A stretch of 39,535 nucleotides of DNA, taken from Rhizonema sp. NSF051. Its GTDB lineage: Bacteria; Cyanobacteriota; Cyanobacteriia; Cyanobacteriales; Nostocaceae. Of the stretch, positions 32,066-39,535 are shown piece by piece. A program made the position numbers and the translations under genes. Under the pieces are notes generated by a model, which ran no database searches, was not told where the DNA came from, and worked only from the letters and a program-made list of their open reading frames with translations. How positions within the stretch are numbered: the stretch's first letter is position 1; each line of letters opens with the position of its first letter. The stretch is taken from the NCBI GenBank assembly GCA_029379265.1, contig JAQYWN010000002.1:1-39535 (forward strand), in the 5' to 3' direction.

Positions 32066-32860
32066 ATGATGTTCTTGATATTTCGTCAAGCTGTCATCAC
32101 ACCTTTTCTACTCTGTTTGTGCATGTTAGGAGTTAGCTTGCTTCAATTTCCCCGAATGCAAAAACTACTTTATAGTAGTAAAACTGCTTCTTTAGAGACT
32201 TTAGGAAAAGAGCTATATTCAGAAAAGCTACGTCTTAACTTACTTAATAAACTACCGAGTTTTGGCTACGCTAACTTAATCGCAGATTGGACATACCTTG
32301 GTTTTGTGCAATACTTTGGTGACGATGAAGTTCGTGACAAAACAGGTTACAGGCTTAGCCCTGAATTTTTTGAAGTCATTCTGGGACGCGATCCGCGTTT
32401 TTTAGCAGCTTACCTCAGTCTTTCTACTAGTACTTCCATATATGCTGCAATGCCAGAACGTTCTGTAGAATTAACAGAAAGAGGTTTAAAGTCCCTATCT
32501 CCTCAAATTCCCCCAAAATCTTATTATGTCTGGCGATATAAAGGAGTTGATGAATTATTATTTTTAGGAAATTCAACAGCTTCAAAGCAATCCTTTGAAA
32601 TGGCAGCAGCTTGGGCAAAGACTCATGCCGATCCCGAAAGTCAACAAGTCGCATTTGTTTCTAGTCAAACTGCTAAATTTCTCACTCACCATAAGAGCGG
32701 TAATTTTGCTAAGATAGTAGGCTGGACAATGATTTTAAATAACAAGGTTGATGAAAAAACTCGCACTAGAGCAATCAGGGAAATTAAAGCTTTAGGAGGA
32801 GATGTCATCACTAACTCCGACGGGACAACGAAAATTCAACTTCCAAAAAAAGATAGTTAG
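32066..32860 (+). CDS. Conserved hypothetical protein with N-terminal membrane anchor
   Basis: The protein has 264 residues from the first ATG; the frame is open back to a TTG at 31994. An N-terminal hydrophobic segment (FLIFRQAVITPFLLCLCMLGVSLL) anchors it or serves as a signal. The rest is helical and soluble, with conserved-looking patches FGYANLIADWTYLGFVQYFGDDEVRDKTGY, DPRFLAAYLSLSTS and YYVWRYKGVDELLFLGN, resembling a degenerate TPR solenoid. It looks like a conserved cyanobacterial family, but I cannot name a function. It stands between ilvH and a class IV aminotransferase on the same strand. Confidence 0.7.
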   Translation: MMFLIFRQAVITPFLLCLCMLGVSLLQFPRMQKLLYSSKTASLETLGKELYSEKLRLNLLNKLPSFGYANLIADWTYLGFVQYFGDDEVRDKTGYRLSPEFFEVILGRDPRFLAAYLSLSTSTSIYAAMPERSVELTERGLKSLSPQIPPKSYYVWRYKGVDELLFLGNSTASKQSFEMAAAWAKTHADPESQQVAFVSSQTAKFLTHHKSGNFAKIVGWTMILNNKVDEKTRTRAIREIKALGGDVITNSDGTTKIQLPKKDS

Positions 32861-33011
32861 TTGTAAGTTGTTAAAATACTCTTTGGGTAGATGTCAATGA
32901 ATGAAAATTTGTAGAGAATACTGAAAGTTGTAGAAAAGTCTGATTTTGGGTGTGTTCAGGACTTTCCATGATAATTTTCTTGATTTATCCATTACTTACT
33001 AGTAACTTACT

Positions 33012-33800
33012 ATTTTTTGGTATAACGGCAAATTTATTCAGTCTCAAACTTTAGAACTAGAAATTAGCGATCCGGGTTTACTGTATGGGGCAACGGTTTT
33101 TACCACGTTGCGAGTGTATGACAATTCGCTTGATAGTCGTTTAACTCACTGGCAGGCACATTGCGATCGCCTACAATTTAGCCTGCAAACCTTTAGTTGG
33201 CAGCAGCCTGATTGGCAACGCCTGCGTCAAGGGGCAGAAATCGTTATGGAAAACTTTCCTGTCCTCAGAATAACGATCTTTCCTGATGGAAGAGAGTGGA
33301 TAACTGGCAGGTTATTACCTATAAATTTGACAGAAAACCAAAAGAATGGTATACTAGCTCTTCTACCTATAGATAGATACGTACGAAGTCTACCTTCTCA
33401 TAAAACAGGAAATTACCTGAGCGCTTGGTTAGCAAAAAGCAGCGCTCAACAGCTAAATGCTCAAGAAGCAATATTAGTAGATGCTGCTGGAAGTTGGCTG
33501 GAAACCAGTACGGGAAATCTTTGGGGATGGCTTGATGGTATGTGGTGGACACCTCCCAAGATAGATATTTTGCCAGGAGTTGTGCGAAAGGAGCTATTGA
33601 ACTGGCTCTTGAGTTTTCAGAAAATTAGGGAGGAACCCTGGACAGTTGATGTAGTCAAGAGATTTGAGGCGATCGCTTACACCAACAGTGTTGTAGAAGT
33701 CGTCCCAATTCATACGGTCGTGCATCCTACAGGAAGGCTAATCTATAATTCTCACCATATTAGTCTTCAGCAACTCCGAAAATTTTTTATAGCATCATAG
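33012..33800 (+). CDS. Class IV aminotransferase (4-amino-4-deoxychorismate lyase-like), start codon uncertain
   Basis: Class IV PLP enzymes include branched-chain aminotransferase and aminodeoxychorismate lyase (PabC). The typical N-terminus (FWYNGKFIQSQTLELEISDP then GLLYGATVFTTLRVYDNSL) is present in frame, but no ATG, GTG or TTG precedes it. The first codon after the upstream stop region that fits is ATT at 33012 (262 residues). The first ordinary start is TTG at 33108 (230 residues), which would cut the conserved domain. PLP-site features are SLPSHKTGNYLSAWLAKS with the likely Schiff-base Lys, AILVDAAGSWLETSTGNLWGW, LPGVVRKELL and AYTNSVVEVVPI. Substrate is not certain; folate synthesis is the best guess. 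Confidence 0.78.
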   Translation: MFWYNGKFIQSQTLELEISDPGLLYGATVFTTLRVYDNSLDSRLTHWQAHCDRLQFSLQTFSWQQPDWQRLRQGAEIVMENFPVLRITIFPDGREWITGRLLPINLTENQKNGILALLPIDRYVRSLPSHKTGNYLSAWLAKSSAQQLNAQEAILVDAAGSWLETSTGNLWGWLDGMWWTPPKIDILPGVVRKELLNWLLSFQKIREEPWTVDVVKRFEAIAYTNSVVEVVPIHTVVHPTGRLIYNSHHISLQQLRKFFIAS

Positions 33801-33902
33801 GCGTTGCATTTGCTATATTTTAAGATAAGTTAACATAATTCTAAGAAATGTCCAATCTTGACAAAAAAGAACGGACAAGGAATGTAGGAGGATTGACCAA
33901 GC

Positions 33903-35747
33903 GTGAATAATAAGCGATGGAGAAATGCTGGGCTGTACGCACTGCTGTTTATTGTTGTCATTGCGTTAGGGACAGCGTTCTTTGACAAACAACCACAGAG
34001 CAGAGAGACATGGCGGTATAGCCAGTTTATTGATGAAGTACAAAAAGGCGCAGTAGAGAGAGTTAGTATTAGTGCAGATCGGACAACGGCTCTTGTCACG
34101 TCTAGGTCCGACCCAAATAAGAAGTTAGTGACTTTGGTTAATGACCCCGAACTGATCAACACACTGAGCGCAAAAGGTGTTGATATTAATGTTTTGGCTC
34201 AAAACGATGAAACACTTTGGTGGAAGGCACTGAGCAGCTTATTTTTCCCAGTAATGCTTCTCGTTGGCTTATTCTTCTTGCTGCGACGTGCTCAAAACGG
34301 TCCAGGAAGCCAAGCAATGAACTTTGGTAAGTCAAAAGCCAGAGTACAAATGGAACCGCAAACTCAAGTGACTTTTGGTGATGTCGCTGGGATCGACCAA
34401 GCCAAGTTGGAACTTAACGAAGTCGTAGATTTTCTGAAAAACGCTGATCGCTTTACAGCCGTTGGAGCAAAAATTCCTAAAGGCGTGCTGCTTGTTGGTC
34501 CTCCAGGAACAGGTAAAACCTTACTAGCTCGTGCTGTTGCTGGTGAAGCTGGTGTCCCCTTCTTCTCCATCTCCGGTTCCGAGTTCGTGGAAATGTTCGT
34601 GGGTGTAGGTGCATCTCGCGTCCGTGACTTGTTCGAGCAAGCAAAAGCCAACGCTCCTTGTATCGTCTTTATTGATGAAATTGATGCTGTAGGACGTCAA
34701 CGGGGTGCGGGTTTAGGCGGTGGTAACGATGAAAGGGAACAAACCCTCAACCAGTTGCTAACAGAAATGGACGGCTTTGAAGGCAATACTGGCATCATTA
34801 TTATTGCTGCCACTAACCGTCCCGACGTTTTAGATGCAGCGTTACTGCGTCCCGGTCGTTTCGACCGTCAAGTCGTGGTTGATCGTCCAGATTACGCTGG
34901 ACGGGTGGAAATTCTCAAAGTTCACGCCCGTGGCAAGACATTAGCAAAAGACGTAGATTTGGAGAGAATTGCCCGACGGACTCCTGGGTTTACTGGTGCA
35001 GATCTTTCTAACCTGCTGAACGAAGCCGCTATTCTAGCAGCACGTCGAAATTTAACTGAAATTTCGATGGATGAAATCAACGACGCCATTGATCGCGTAC
35101 TGGCAGGTCCAGAGAAGAAAGACCGAGTGATGAGCGAAAAGCGCAAAACCTTGGTAGCATATCACGAAGCAGGTCACGCCCTTGTGGGTGCCTTGATGCC
35201 AGACTACGACCCCGTCCAGAAAATTAGCATTATTCCTCGCGGTCGAGCAGGTGGTTTAACTTGGTTTACCCCCAGTGAAGACCGGATGGATACTGGTTTG
35301 TACAGCCGTGCTTATCTGGAAAATCAGATGGCAGTGGCTTTAGGTGGCCGTCTTGCTGAAGAAATAATCTTTGGTGAGGAAGAAGTCACTACTGGAGCTT
35401 CTAACGACTTACAACAAGTCGCCCGTGTAGCTCGTCAGATGGTAACACGCTTTGGCATGAGCGATCGCTTAGGTCCAGTTGCTCTCGGTCGTCAACAAGG
35501 CAACATGTTCTTAGGTCGCGATATTATGTCAGAACGCGACTTCTCTGAAGAAACTGCCGCAGCAGTTGATGAGGAAGTGCGTAAGCTGGTAGACACAGCA
35601 TACCAACGAGCAAAAGACGTGTTGGTCAGTAACCACCACATTCTCGAACTACTTGCACAAATGCTCGTCGATAAAGAAACTGTAGACGCCGACGAGTTAC
35701 AAGAATTGCTGTCTAGCAATGATGTAAAAATCGCAAGCTTCGCGTAA
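33903..35747 (+). CDS. ftsH: ATP-dependent zinc metalloprotease FtsH (FtsH3-like)
   Basis: FtsH is a membrane-bound AAA+ metalloprotease. The 614 residues start at a GTG with a strong AGGAGG about ten bases upstream. TM helices lie at about 10-27 and 109-128, separated by a small lumenal/periplasmic domain. The AAA module has Walker A GPPGTGKT (199-206), Walker [13 protein letters not shown] and the SRH arginine region RPGRFDRQ. The zinc site is HEAGH (H421, H425) with D502 as third ligand in GASNDLQQ. The N-terminus ([14 protein letters not shown]) matches cyanobacterial FtsH3, which partners FtsH1 in iron regulation and FtsH2 in photosystem II repair; that paralogue assignment is from memory. 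Confidence 0.95.
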   Translation: MNNKRWRNAGLYALLFIVVIALGTAFFDKQPQSRETWRYSQFIDEVQKGAVERVSISADRTTALVTSRSDPNKKLVTLVNDPELINTLSAKGVDINVLAQNDETLWWKALSSLFFPVMLLVGLFFLLRRAQNGPGSQAMNFGKSKARVQMEPQTQVTFGDVAGIDQAKLELNEVVDFLKNADRFTAVGAKIPKGVLLVGPPGTGKTLLARAVAGEAGVPFFSISGSEFVEMFVGVGASRVRDLFEQAKANAPCIVFIDEIDAVGRQRGAGLGGGNDEREQTLNQLLTEMDGFEGNTGIIIIAATNRPDVLDAALLRPGRFDRQVVVDRPDYAGRVEILKVHARGKTLAKDVDLERIARRTPGFTGADLSNLLNEAAILAARRNLTEISMDEINDAIDRVLAGPEKKDRVMSEKRKTLVAYHEAGHALVGALMPDYDPVQKISIIPRGRAGGLTWFTPSEDRMDTGLYSRAYLENQMAVALGGRLAEEIIFGEEEVTTGASNDLQQVARVARQMVTRFGMSDRLGPVALGRQQGNMFLGRDIMSERDFSEETAAAVDEEVRKLVDTAYQRAKDVLVSNHHILELLAQMLVDKETVDADELQELLSSNDVKIASFA

Positions 35748-35750
35748 TAA

Positions 35751-35792
35751 GTTAGGAGACAGGAGTTAGGAGACAGGAGTCAGGAGACAGGA
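35751..35792. repeat. Three tandem 14-mers (six heptamers) downstream of ftsH
   Basis: GTTAGGAGACAGGA occurs at 35751-35764 and 35765-35778, and GTCAGGAGACAGGA at 35779-35792. Each is two heptamers (GTTAGGA or GTCAGGA, plus GACAGGA). It lies three bases after the ftsH stop and before the convergent SpoIIM-like gene. Confidence 0.8.
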
Positions 35793-35834
35793 GGTAAAAG
35801 ACGAGAGTTATTATTCCCCTGTTCCCCCTCTTGC

Positions 35835-36806
35835 CTACTTCCTACGCAAAAGTTGAGAGCGCTGACGACGACAATAAGTTACTAAAGATACAAACAATCC
35901 CATACCAACAAGATACTTCATTGGAGCTGGTACCGCTGGATTGGGAGAGAAAAAGCCTTCTATCGTACCAGCAACAATTAACATTGGCACAATCCCAAAG
36001 ATTAATTGCACAGCTAGAGATCCATAGAATTTCAGTGCTTGCAAACGACGATATTTACCGGGAAATAAAATTGCTCTTGCAAGTAAAAATCCTGCACCCC
36101 CCGCAAAAAAAATAGCAGGTAATTCTAAGGAACCGTGCGGAAACACGAATGCCCAAAACGGATAAGCAAGATTATTTTGACCTACGAGAGTGGCAACAGC
36201 ACCAATTGATAAGCCATTAAACACTATTAAGTAAGTTGTGTATATCCCAGCTGTAATTCCACCAGCAACAGCACCAAAGGATACCGAAAGATTATTAATC
36301 ATAATCTCGGTGGATGCCAGAGGTTCAATGCCTACAATCGAACCCATCCACAATTTATGCTCATCTCGTACCGTTGTGATCAGCTTTTCCGGTACAATCA
36401 GTGACATAAAGGTTGGATCTTGCCACGCATACCACCAGGCAAATAGTGATCCCATGAGAAACAAAGCCGTAGCTGCTGCAATGTACGGATATGTCTGCTG
36501 TATTAAAGCTGGTAATCCCCAACGGTAGAATTCCAGGACCGCTTGCCATTCTTGTCGTCGCGAACCCTGATAAATCTGCGTATAAGCACGAGTTGTTAAT
36601 AAATGTATATTTTGTGTTAAATTGTTACCGATTTGCTGTGTCTGAACACGTGCCAAATCTGCTGCTGTGGAACGATATAAACTCGCTAATTCTCTAATTT
36701 CCTGCGCTTGCAGTGATTTTAACCCTTTTTTTTCTATTTGCCTTAACAAGGTGTCCAAACGTTGCCAATTTGGTTCTCGCCTCACAATCCAACGTTTAAC
36801 ATTCAT
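35835..36806 (-). CDS. Stage II sporulation protein M (SpoIIM) family membrane protein
   Basis: The protein has 323 residues and is a SpoIIM/DUF95-like multi-pass protein. The soluble N-terminal 100 residues are helical (REPNWQRLDTLLRQIEKKGLKSLQAQEIRELASLYRSTAADLARV). They are followed by five or six membrane segments, including IAAATALFLMGSLFAWWYAW, the family core INNLSVSFGAVAGGITAGIYTTYLIVFNGLSIGAVATLV and PHGSLELPAIFFAGGAGFLLARAILFPG. SpoIIM itself acts in forespore engulfment in sporulators; in cyanobacteria the role is unknown. It is divergent from two further membrane genes (multi-TM and RDD), a grouping often seen for SpoIIM-type and RDD proteins. Confidence 0.88.
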   Translation of the reverse strand: MNVKRWIVRREPNWQRLDTLLRQIEKKGLKSLQAQEIRELASLYRSTAADLARVQTQQIGNNLTQNIHLLTTRAYTQIYQGSRRQEWQAVLEFYRWGLPALIQQTYPYIAAATALFLMGSLFAWWYAWQDPTFMSLIVPEKLITTVRDEHKLWMGSIVGIEPLASTEIMINNLSVSFGAVAGGITAGIYTTYLIVFNGLSIGAVATLVGQNNLAYPFWAFVFPHGSLELPAIFFAGGAGFLLARAILFPGKYRRLQALKFYGSLAVQLIFGIVPMLIVAGTIEGFFSPNPAVPAPMKYLVGMGLFVSLVTYCRRQRSQLLRRK

Positions 36807-37214
36807 AAAATTTGGGAATACTGAGTTTAACTTACACTAAGATAGCCTCAAAGAGGGTGACAAAAAATTTCATTCCTTTTAAGTGTGGGATAGTAGTCGC
36901 CCCGTTACCATTCTTTGTCCATTCGTAGGGGCGGTTTTCATTTGTTAACCTGTGGTTCAAGTTAAACCCTTCCTTAGTATTTGCAAATGACAAAGGATGT
37001 TCGGCATTTCCTCGTCATTCCTCCCTACCTATAATCTTTATTAGGTGGGGAAGGAATCAATACTGCGTAGGATAAGCCCTTTTTTCCTCCCCTGCATCCC
37101 CTGCCCCCATGCTTGCCTCAACAGATAAATTCCAAAACCTACGCAGTATTGGGGGAGGAATGACGGATTTGGTGAAGTCGTTTACTGCCTTACTTTCCTG
37201 GAGCGTCGAAAATC
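36807..37214. other. Divergent intergenic region carrying a palindromic element
   Basis: These 408 bases separate the SpoIIM-like gene from the multi-TM gene and must hold both promoters. A CGCCCC...GGGGCG pair (near 36898 and 36927) flanks a short loop. The right half (37013-37165) is a compact inverted-repeat element, listed separately. No gene is seen. Confidence 0.45.
37013..37165. repeat. Roughly 150-bp nested inverted-repeat (MITE-like) element
   Basis: Outer arms CGTCATTCCTCCC (37013-37025) and GGGAGGAATGACG (37153-37165) are perfect 13-base reverse complements. Inner arms CAATACTGCGTAGG (37058-37071) and CCTACGCAGTATTG (37138-37151) are perfect over 14 bases. The segment between the left outer and inner arms itself has a hairpin (CCCTACCTATAA...ATTAGGTGGG). 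The centre is C-rich. No transposase is encoded. Confidence 0.6.
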
Positions 37215-38066
37215 ATGTCTTTTAATCTTGGTTCTCCCACCCCTATCCAACCATTAAGTCTTGGTAACACTGTAAGTGCGGGACTGCGGCTTTATCGCTC
37301 TCATCTAAAAGACTATTTTTTACTTGCCCTCAAGGCTTATGTGTGGCTGCTTGTTCCAGTCTATGGTTTGGCAAAGTTTTATGCTTTGATATCGCTGATT
37401 TCTCGTTTGGCTTTTGGTGAATTAGTCAATCAACCTGAAAGTATTTCATCAGGTCAACGTCACGTTAATTCTAAATTGTGGCAGTTTTTAGTGACGATGC
37501 TATTAATGTTTCTTATAAACATAGGCATCATCTTCGGTGCTACAGTTTTATTTGTTTTCTTTGGCATTTTATCCCGAGAGTTGGTGGGACGAGGTATTCA
37601 AGGAAATCCTACAACATCTTTCTTTATTGCTCTTATAACGATTGTGATTAGTATTGCGGCAATTGTGGCACTTTTGTGGTTCTTTCTTCGGTTTTATTTA
37701 GTGGATTTACCTCTTGCGATTGAAGATAATATTGATGGTTTGTCCACTATTAGTCGTAGCTGGGAGTTAACTCAGGGTTACGTTTGGCGGATTTTTTTGA
37801 TTATTTTCGTTACCTTTTTGATCACTCTACCCATCCAAGCTGTTGTTCAAATTATTACTCGTACACTTGGGGTAATTTTTGGCTCTTTGTTAAATCAAGG
37901 TTCTATTGTTTACAGCTTACTTTTTTTAGTACTGATTATAGCTTTAAGTTTCTGTAGTGGTGCAGTCGTTCTTCCTTTCTGGCAATCTATCAAAGCTGTC
38001 ATTTACTATGACTTACGGACCCGTCGTGAAGGGTTAGGCTTGAAATTACGCGATCGCGATGTGTAA
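37215..38066 (+). CDS. Multi-pass membrane protein (glycerophosphoryl diester phosphodiesterase membrane-domain/DUF975-like)
   Basis: The protein has 283 residues. The N-terminal PLSLGNTVSAGLRLYRSHLKDYFLLALKAYVWLLVPVYGLAKF is typical of the family named after the membrane domain of glycerophosphodiesterases, but no phosphodiesterase catalytic domain is present. About six hydrophobic segments follow. The conserved RFYLVDLPLAIEDNIDGLSTISRSWELTQGYVWRIFLIIF sits between them and resembles the amphipathic DUF975 signature. The C-terminus is basic (RTRREGLGLKLRDRDV). It is 33 bases upstream of the RDD gene and almost certainly co-transcribed. Function unknown. Confidence 0.8.
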   Translation: MSFNLGSPTPIQPLSLGNTVSAGLRLYRSHLKDYFLLALKAYVWLLVPVYGLAKFYALISLISRLAFGELVNQPESISSGQRHVNSKLWQFLVTMLLMFLINIGIIFGATVLFVFFGILSRELVGRGIQGNPTTSFFIALITIVISIAAIVALLWFFLRFYLVDLPLAIEDNIDGLSTISRSWELTQGYVWRIFLIIFVTFLITLPIQAVVQIITRTLGVIFGSLLNQGSIVYSLLFLVLIIALSFCSGAVVLPFWQSIKAVIYYDLRTRREGLGLKLRDRDV

Positions 38067-38099
38067 ATGATATTTAAATCCTAGCTAGGATCAACCACC

Positions 38100-38879
38100 A
38101 TGCACCTTTTCAATCGTGTCAAATCCCGTACACCCGAAAGTGTAGAACTAGAATTTACCCTTGCTGGCATTGGTAATCGCGCTTGGGCATTACTGATTGA
38201 CTATCATGTTTTGGGTGTTATTTTGATACTGTTTCTCATTATTTTATTAATAGTTTCTAGTCAACTAACTAATGTCTTGAAAGCAATTTTTGGTAACAGC
38301 GTGTTTACTTGGTTGCTGGCGATCGCATCCATCATCAGTTTCGGAATTTACACAGGTTATTTTGTCTTTTTTGAAACTTTATGGCATGGTCAAACCCCTG
38401 GTAAACGCTTCGCGAAAATTCGTGTAGTTCGAGATGATGGTAGACTTATTGGGCTGCAACAAGCAACACTTCGAGCCTTACTACGACCATTCGACGAAAT
38501 GTTATTTATCGGAGCCCTTTTGATCGTGTTTGGTCGCCATGAAAAGCGTCTGGGTGATCTAGCAGCTGGCACCATTGTAATTCAAAATCAGACACCTATA
38601 ACATCAGCAAATTTGACAATTTCTGAAGAGGCAAAGTTAGCTTCTGAGCAATTGCTCAACATTGCCGATTTATCAGCAATGTTACCTGATGATTTTACTA
38701 TTATCCGCGAATACTTGCTCAGACGTGGCGAAATGACATCAAAGGCAAAAGCATTAGTAAGCCTACAACTCGTCAACCAGCTTTTACCTATTATTAAGTT
38801 AGAAAAGATACCATATCATCTTACCCCTGATGTATTCCTAGAAGCTATTTACCTTGTGTATCAACAATCTTTTACATAA
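38100..38879 (+). CDS. RDD family membrane protein
   Basis: The protein has 259 residues. The RDD domain (about 12-165) has the family arginine and aspartate in GIGNRAWALLIDY (R27, D34). Membrane helices lie at about 37-53 and 73-93, followed by the conserved loop LWHGQTPGKRFAKIRVVRDDGRLIGLQQATLRALLRP and the GRHEKRLGDLAAGTIVI signature. Some RDD proteins act in sodium or proton exchange, but most are uncharacterised. The C-terminal 95 residues are soluble, helical and not typical of the minimal RDD domain. Second gene of a two-gene unit with the multi-TM gene, convergent with cobH. Confidence 0.88.
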   Translation: MHLFNRVKSRTPESVELEFTLAGIGNRAWALLIDYHVLGVILILFLIILLIVSSQLTNVLKAIFGNSVFTWLLAIASIISFGIYTGYFVFFETLWHGQTPGKRFAKIRVVRDDGRLIGLQQATLRALLRPFDEMLFIGALLIVFGRHEKRLGDLAAGTIVIQNQTPITSANLTISEEAKLASEQLLNIADLSAMLPDDFTIIREYLLRRGEMTSKAKALVSLQLVNQLLPIIKLEKIPYHLTPDVFLEAIYLVYQQSFT

Positions 38880-38910
38880 TACTTATAATTACTTTGTGCC
38901 TCCTAACTTC

Positions 38911-39522
38911 TCACTCCGACGCCAGTACAATTAAAGCATTGAGGATAGCAGCAGCAACAGGAGAACCACCTTTACGCCCTTCCACACAAATTTGATGAAC
39001 TGGTGTACTGGCGAGTGCTGCTTTCGACTCAATCACAGAGACAAAGCCAACGGGAACGCCAATCACTAAAGCAGGTAAGACTGACGCAGTGATTAACTCA
39101 TGACAAAGAGCTAGCAAAGCCGTTGGAGCATTGCCGATCGCATAAATAGCTTCTGGAAATTCCTTGTAGCATTGTAACAACCCAGTTTCCGTACGCGTTT
39201 TTCCAGGAAGTGCTTTGGGGGCAAGTTCCACGGCGTTAATTAATTGATTTCCAAATGTTTGAGCAACCAATCCCGCCACTCCCTGCTTTACCATACCGAC
39301 ATCAGCAATAATTGGGACACGGTGACGTAGTGCTGTCATTCCCGCTTCAATAGCGCCTTCTGAAAATCGCATCAGGTGCTGGAACTCAAAATCAGCAGTC
39401 GTATGAATGACTCGCCGGACAATTGCATACTCTGCACAATTGAAGTTATGTTCGCCAATTTCGCGATCAATGATTGTGAAACTCTGCTCTGTTATAGGAT
39501 GGATTAATGAACTCATACTCAT
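38911..39522 (-). CDS. cobH: Precorrin-8X methylmutase
   Basis: CobH (CbiC in the anaerobic pathway) moves a methyl group from C11 to C12 of the corrin ring to form hydrogenobyrinate or cobyrinate in cobalamin synthesis. The 203 residues are of normal length. They show HPITEQSFTIIDREIG, the active-site VRRVIHTTADFEF with catalytic H40, IIADVGMVKQGV, LPGKTRTETG, AIGNAPTALLALCHEL, the PALVIGVPVGFVSVIESK loop and GRKGGSPVAAAILNAL. The ATG at 39522 is used; a second ATG two codons in is possible. The gene is complete, with only 13 bases of upstream sequence in the window, so its promoter and neighbours are not visible. Confidence 0.95.
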   Translation of the reverse strand: MSMSSLIHPITEQSFTIIDREIGEHNFNCAEYAIVRRVIHTTADFEFQHLMRFSEGAIEAGMTALRHRVPIIADVGMVKQGVAGLVAQTFGNQLINAVELAPKALPGKTRTETGLLQCYKEFPEAIYAIGNAPTALLALCHELITASVLPALVIGVPVGFVSVIESKAALASTPVHQICVEGRKGGSPVAAAILNALIVLASE

Positions 39523-39535
39523 TATAGATTATTAG

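Overview
The window comes from the chromosome of a cyanobacterium, most likely a filamentous, heterocyst-forming (Nostocales-type) species. Three things point there. The HIP1 octamer GCGATCGC recurs throughout. Many gene products are of cyanobacterial type (an FtsH3-like protease, acetylglutamate kinase, biosynthetic arginine decarboxylase, cyanobacteria-type small membrane proteins). Gene borders carry tandem heptanucleotide repeats of the STRR class and a small dispersed repeat. I see no rRNA, convincing tRNA, CRISPR array, prophage or transposase gene. This is mostly housekeeping chromosome with a thin scatter of accessory material.

Layout. 1-5270: a small membrane protein, a decayed intergenic stretch, a ribbon-helix-helix/Mop fusion protein, a DUF427 protein, a PhzF-family protein, hisC (with a short dispersed repeat apparently inserted in frame) and a DUF2281/PIN toxin-antitoxin pair. 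5271-9366: recQ, a TerC-family membrane protein and ndk. 9706-14454: speA, a sugar-phosphate nucleotidyltransferase, scpA and a LapA-domain protein. 14964-20291: an AI-2E/PerM-type permease, pdxH, a DUF3153 lipoprotein with its TPR neighbour, argB and aroK. 20292-27722: two uncharacterised cyanobacterial proteins, ubiX, an RNB-family ribonuclease-like protein, a conserved uncharacterised protein and clpP. 27964-35747: a 51-aa peptide, a SPATA20/YyaL-like thioredoxin-domain protein, mobA, ilvH, an uncharacterised protein, a class IV aminotransferase and ftsH. 35835-39522: a SpoIIM-like, a multi-TM and an RDD membrane protein, then cobH.

Functional links are loose. Amino-acid metabolism recurs (hisC, speA, argB, aroK, ilvH). 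Cofactor genes are scattered (pdxH, ubiX, mobA, cobH), and protein quality control is represented by clpP and ftsH. Most genes look monocistronic. Convergent pairs are usually separated by long imperfect palindromes, often built of heptamer repeats, that probably act as bidirectional terminators. Likely short operons are the antitoxin/toxin pair, the TPR/DUF3153 pair and the multi-TM/RDD pair.

The points most worth a second look are: an RNB-family protein whose catalytic aspartate cluster is not recognisable (23040-25412); a possible molybdate-responsive ribbon-helix-helix/Mop regulator (1052-1534); an aminotransferase whose conserved N-terminus begins at an ATT codon (33012); an in-frame dispersed repeat in hisC with an inverted copy just downstream; and a roughly 150-bp palindromic element at 37013-37165. 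I did not find a clear new multi-gene system.
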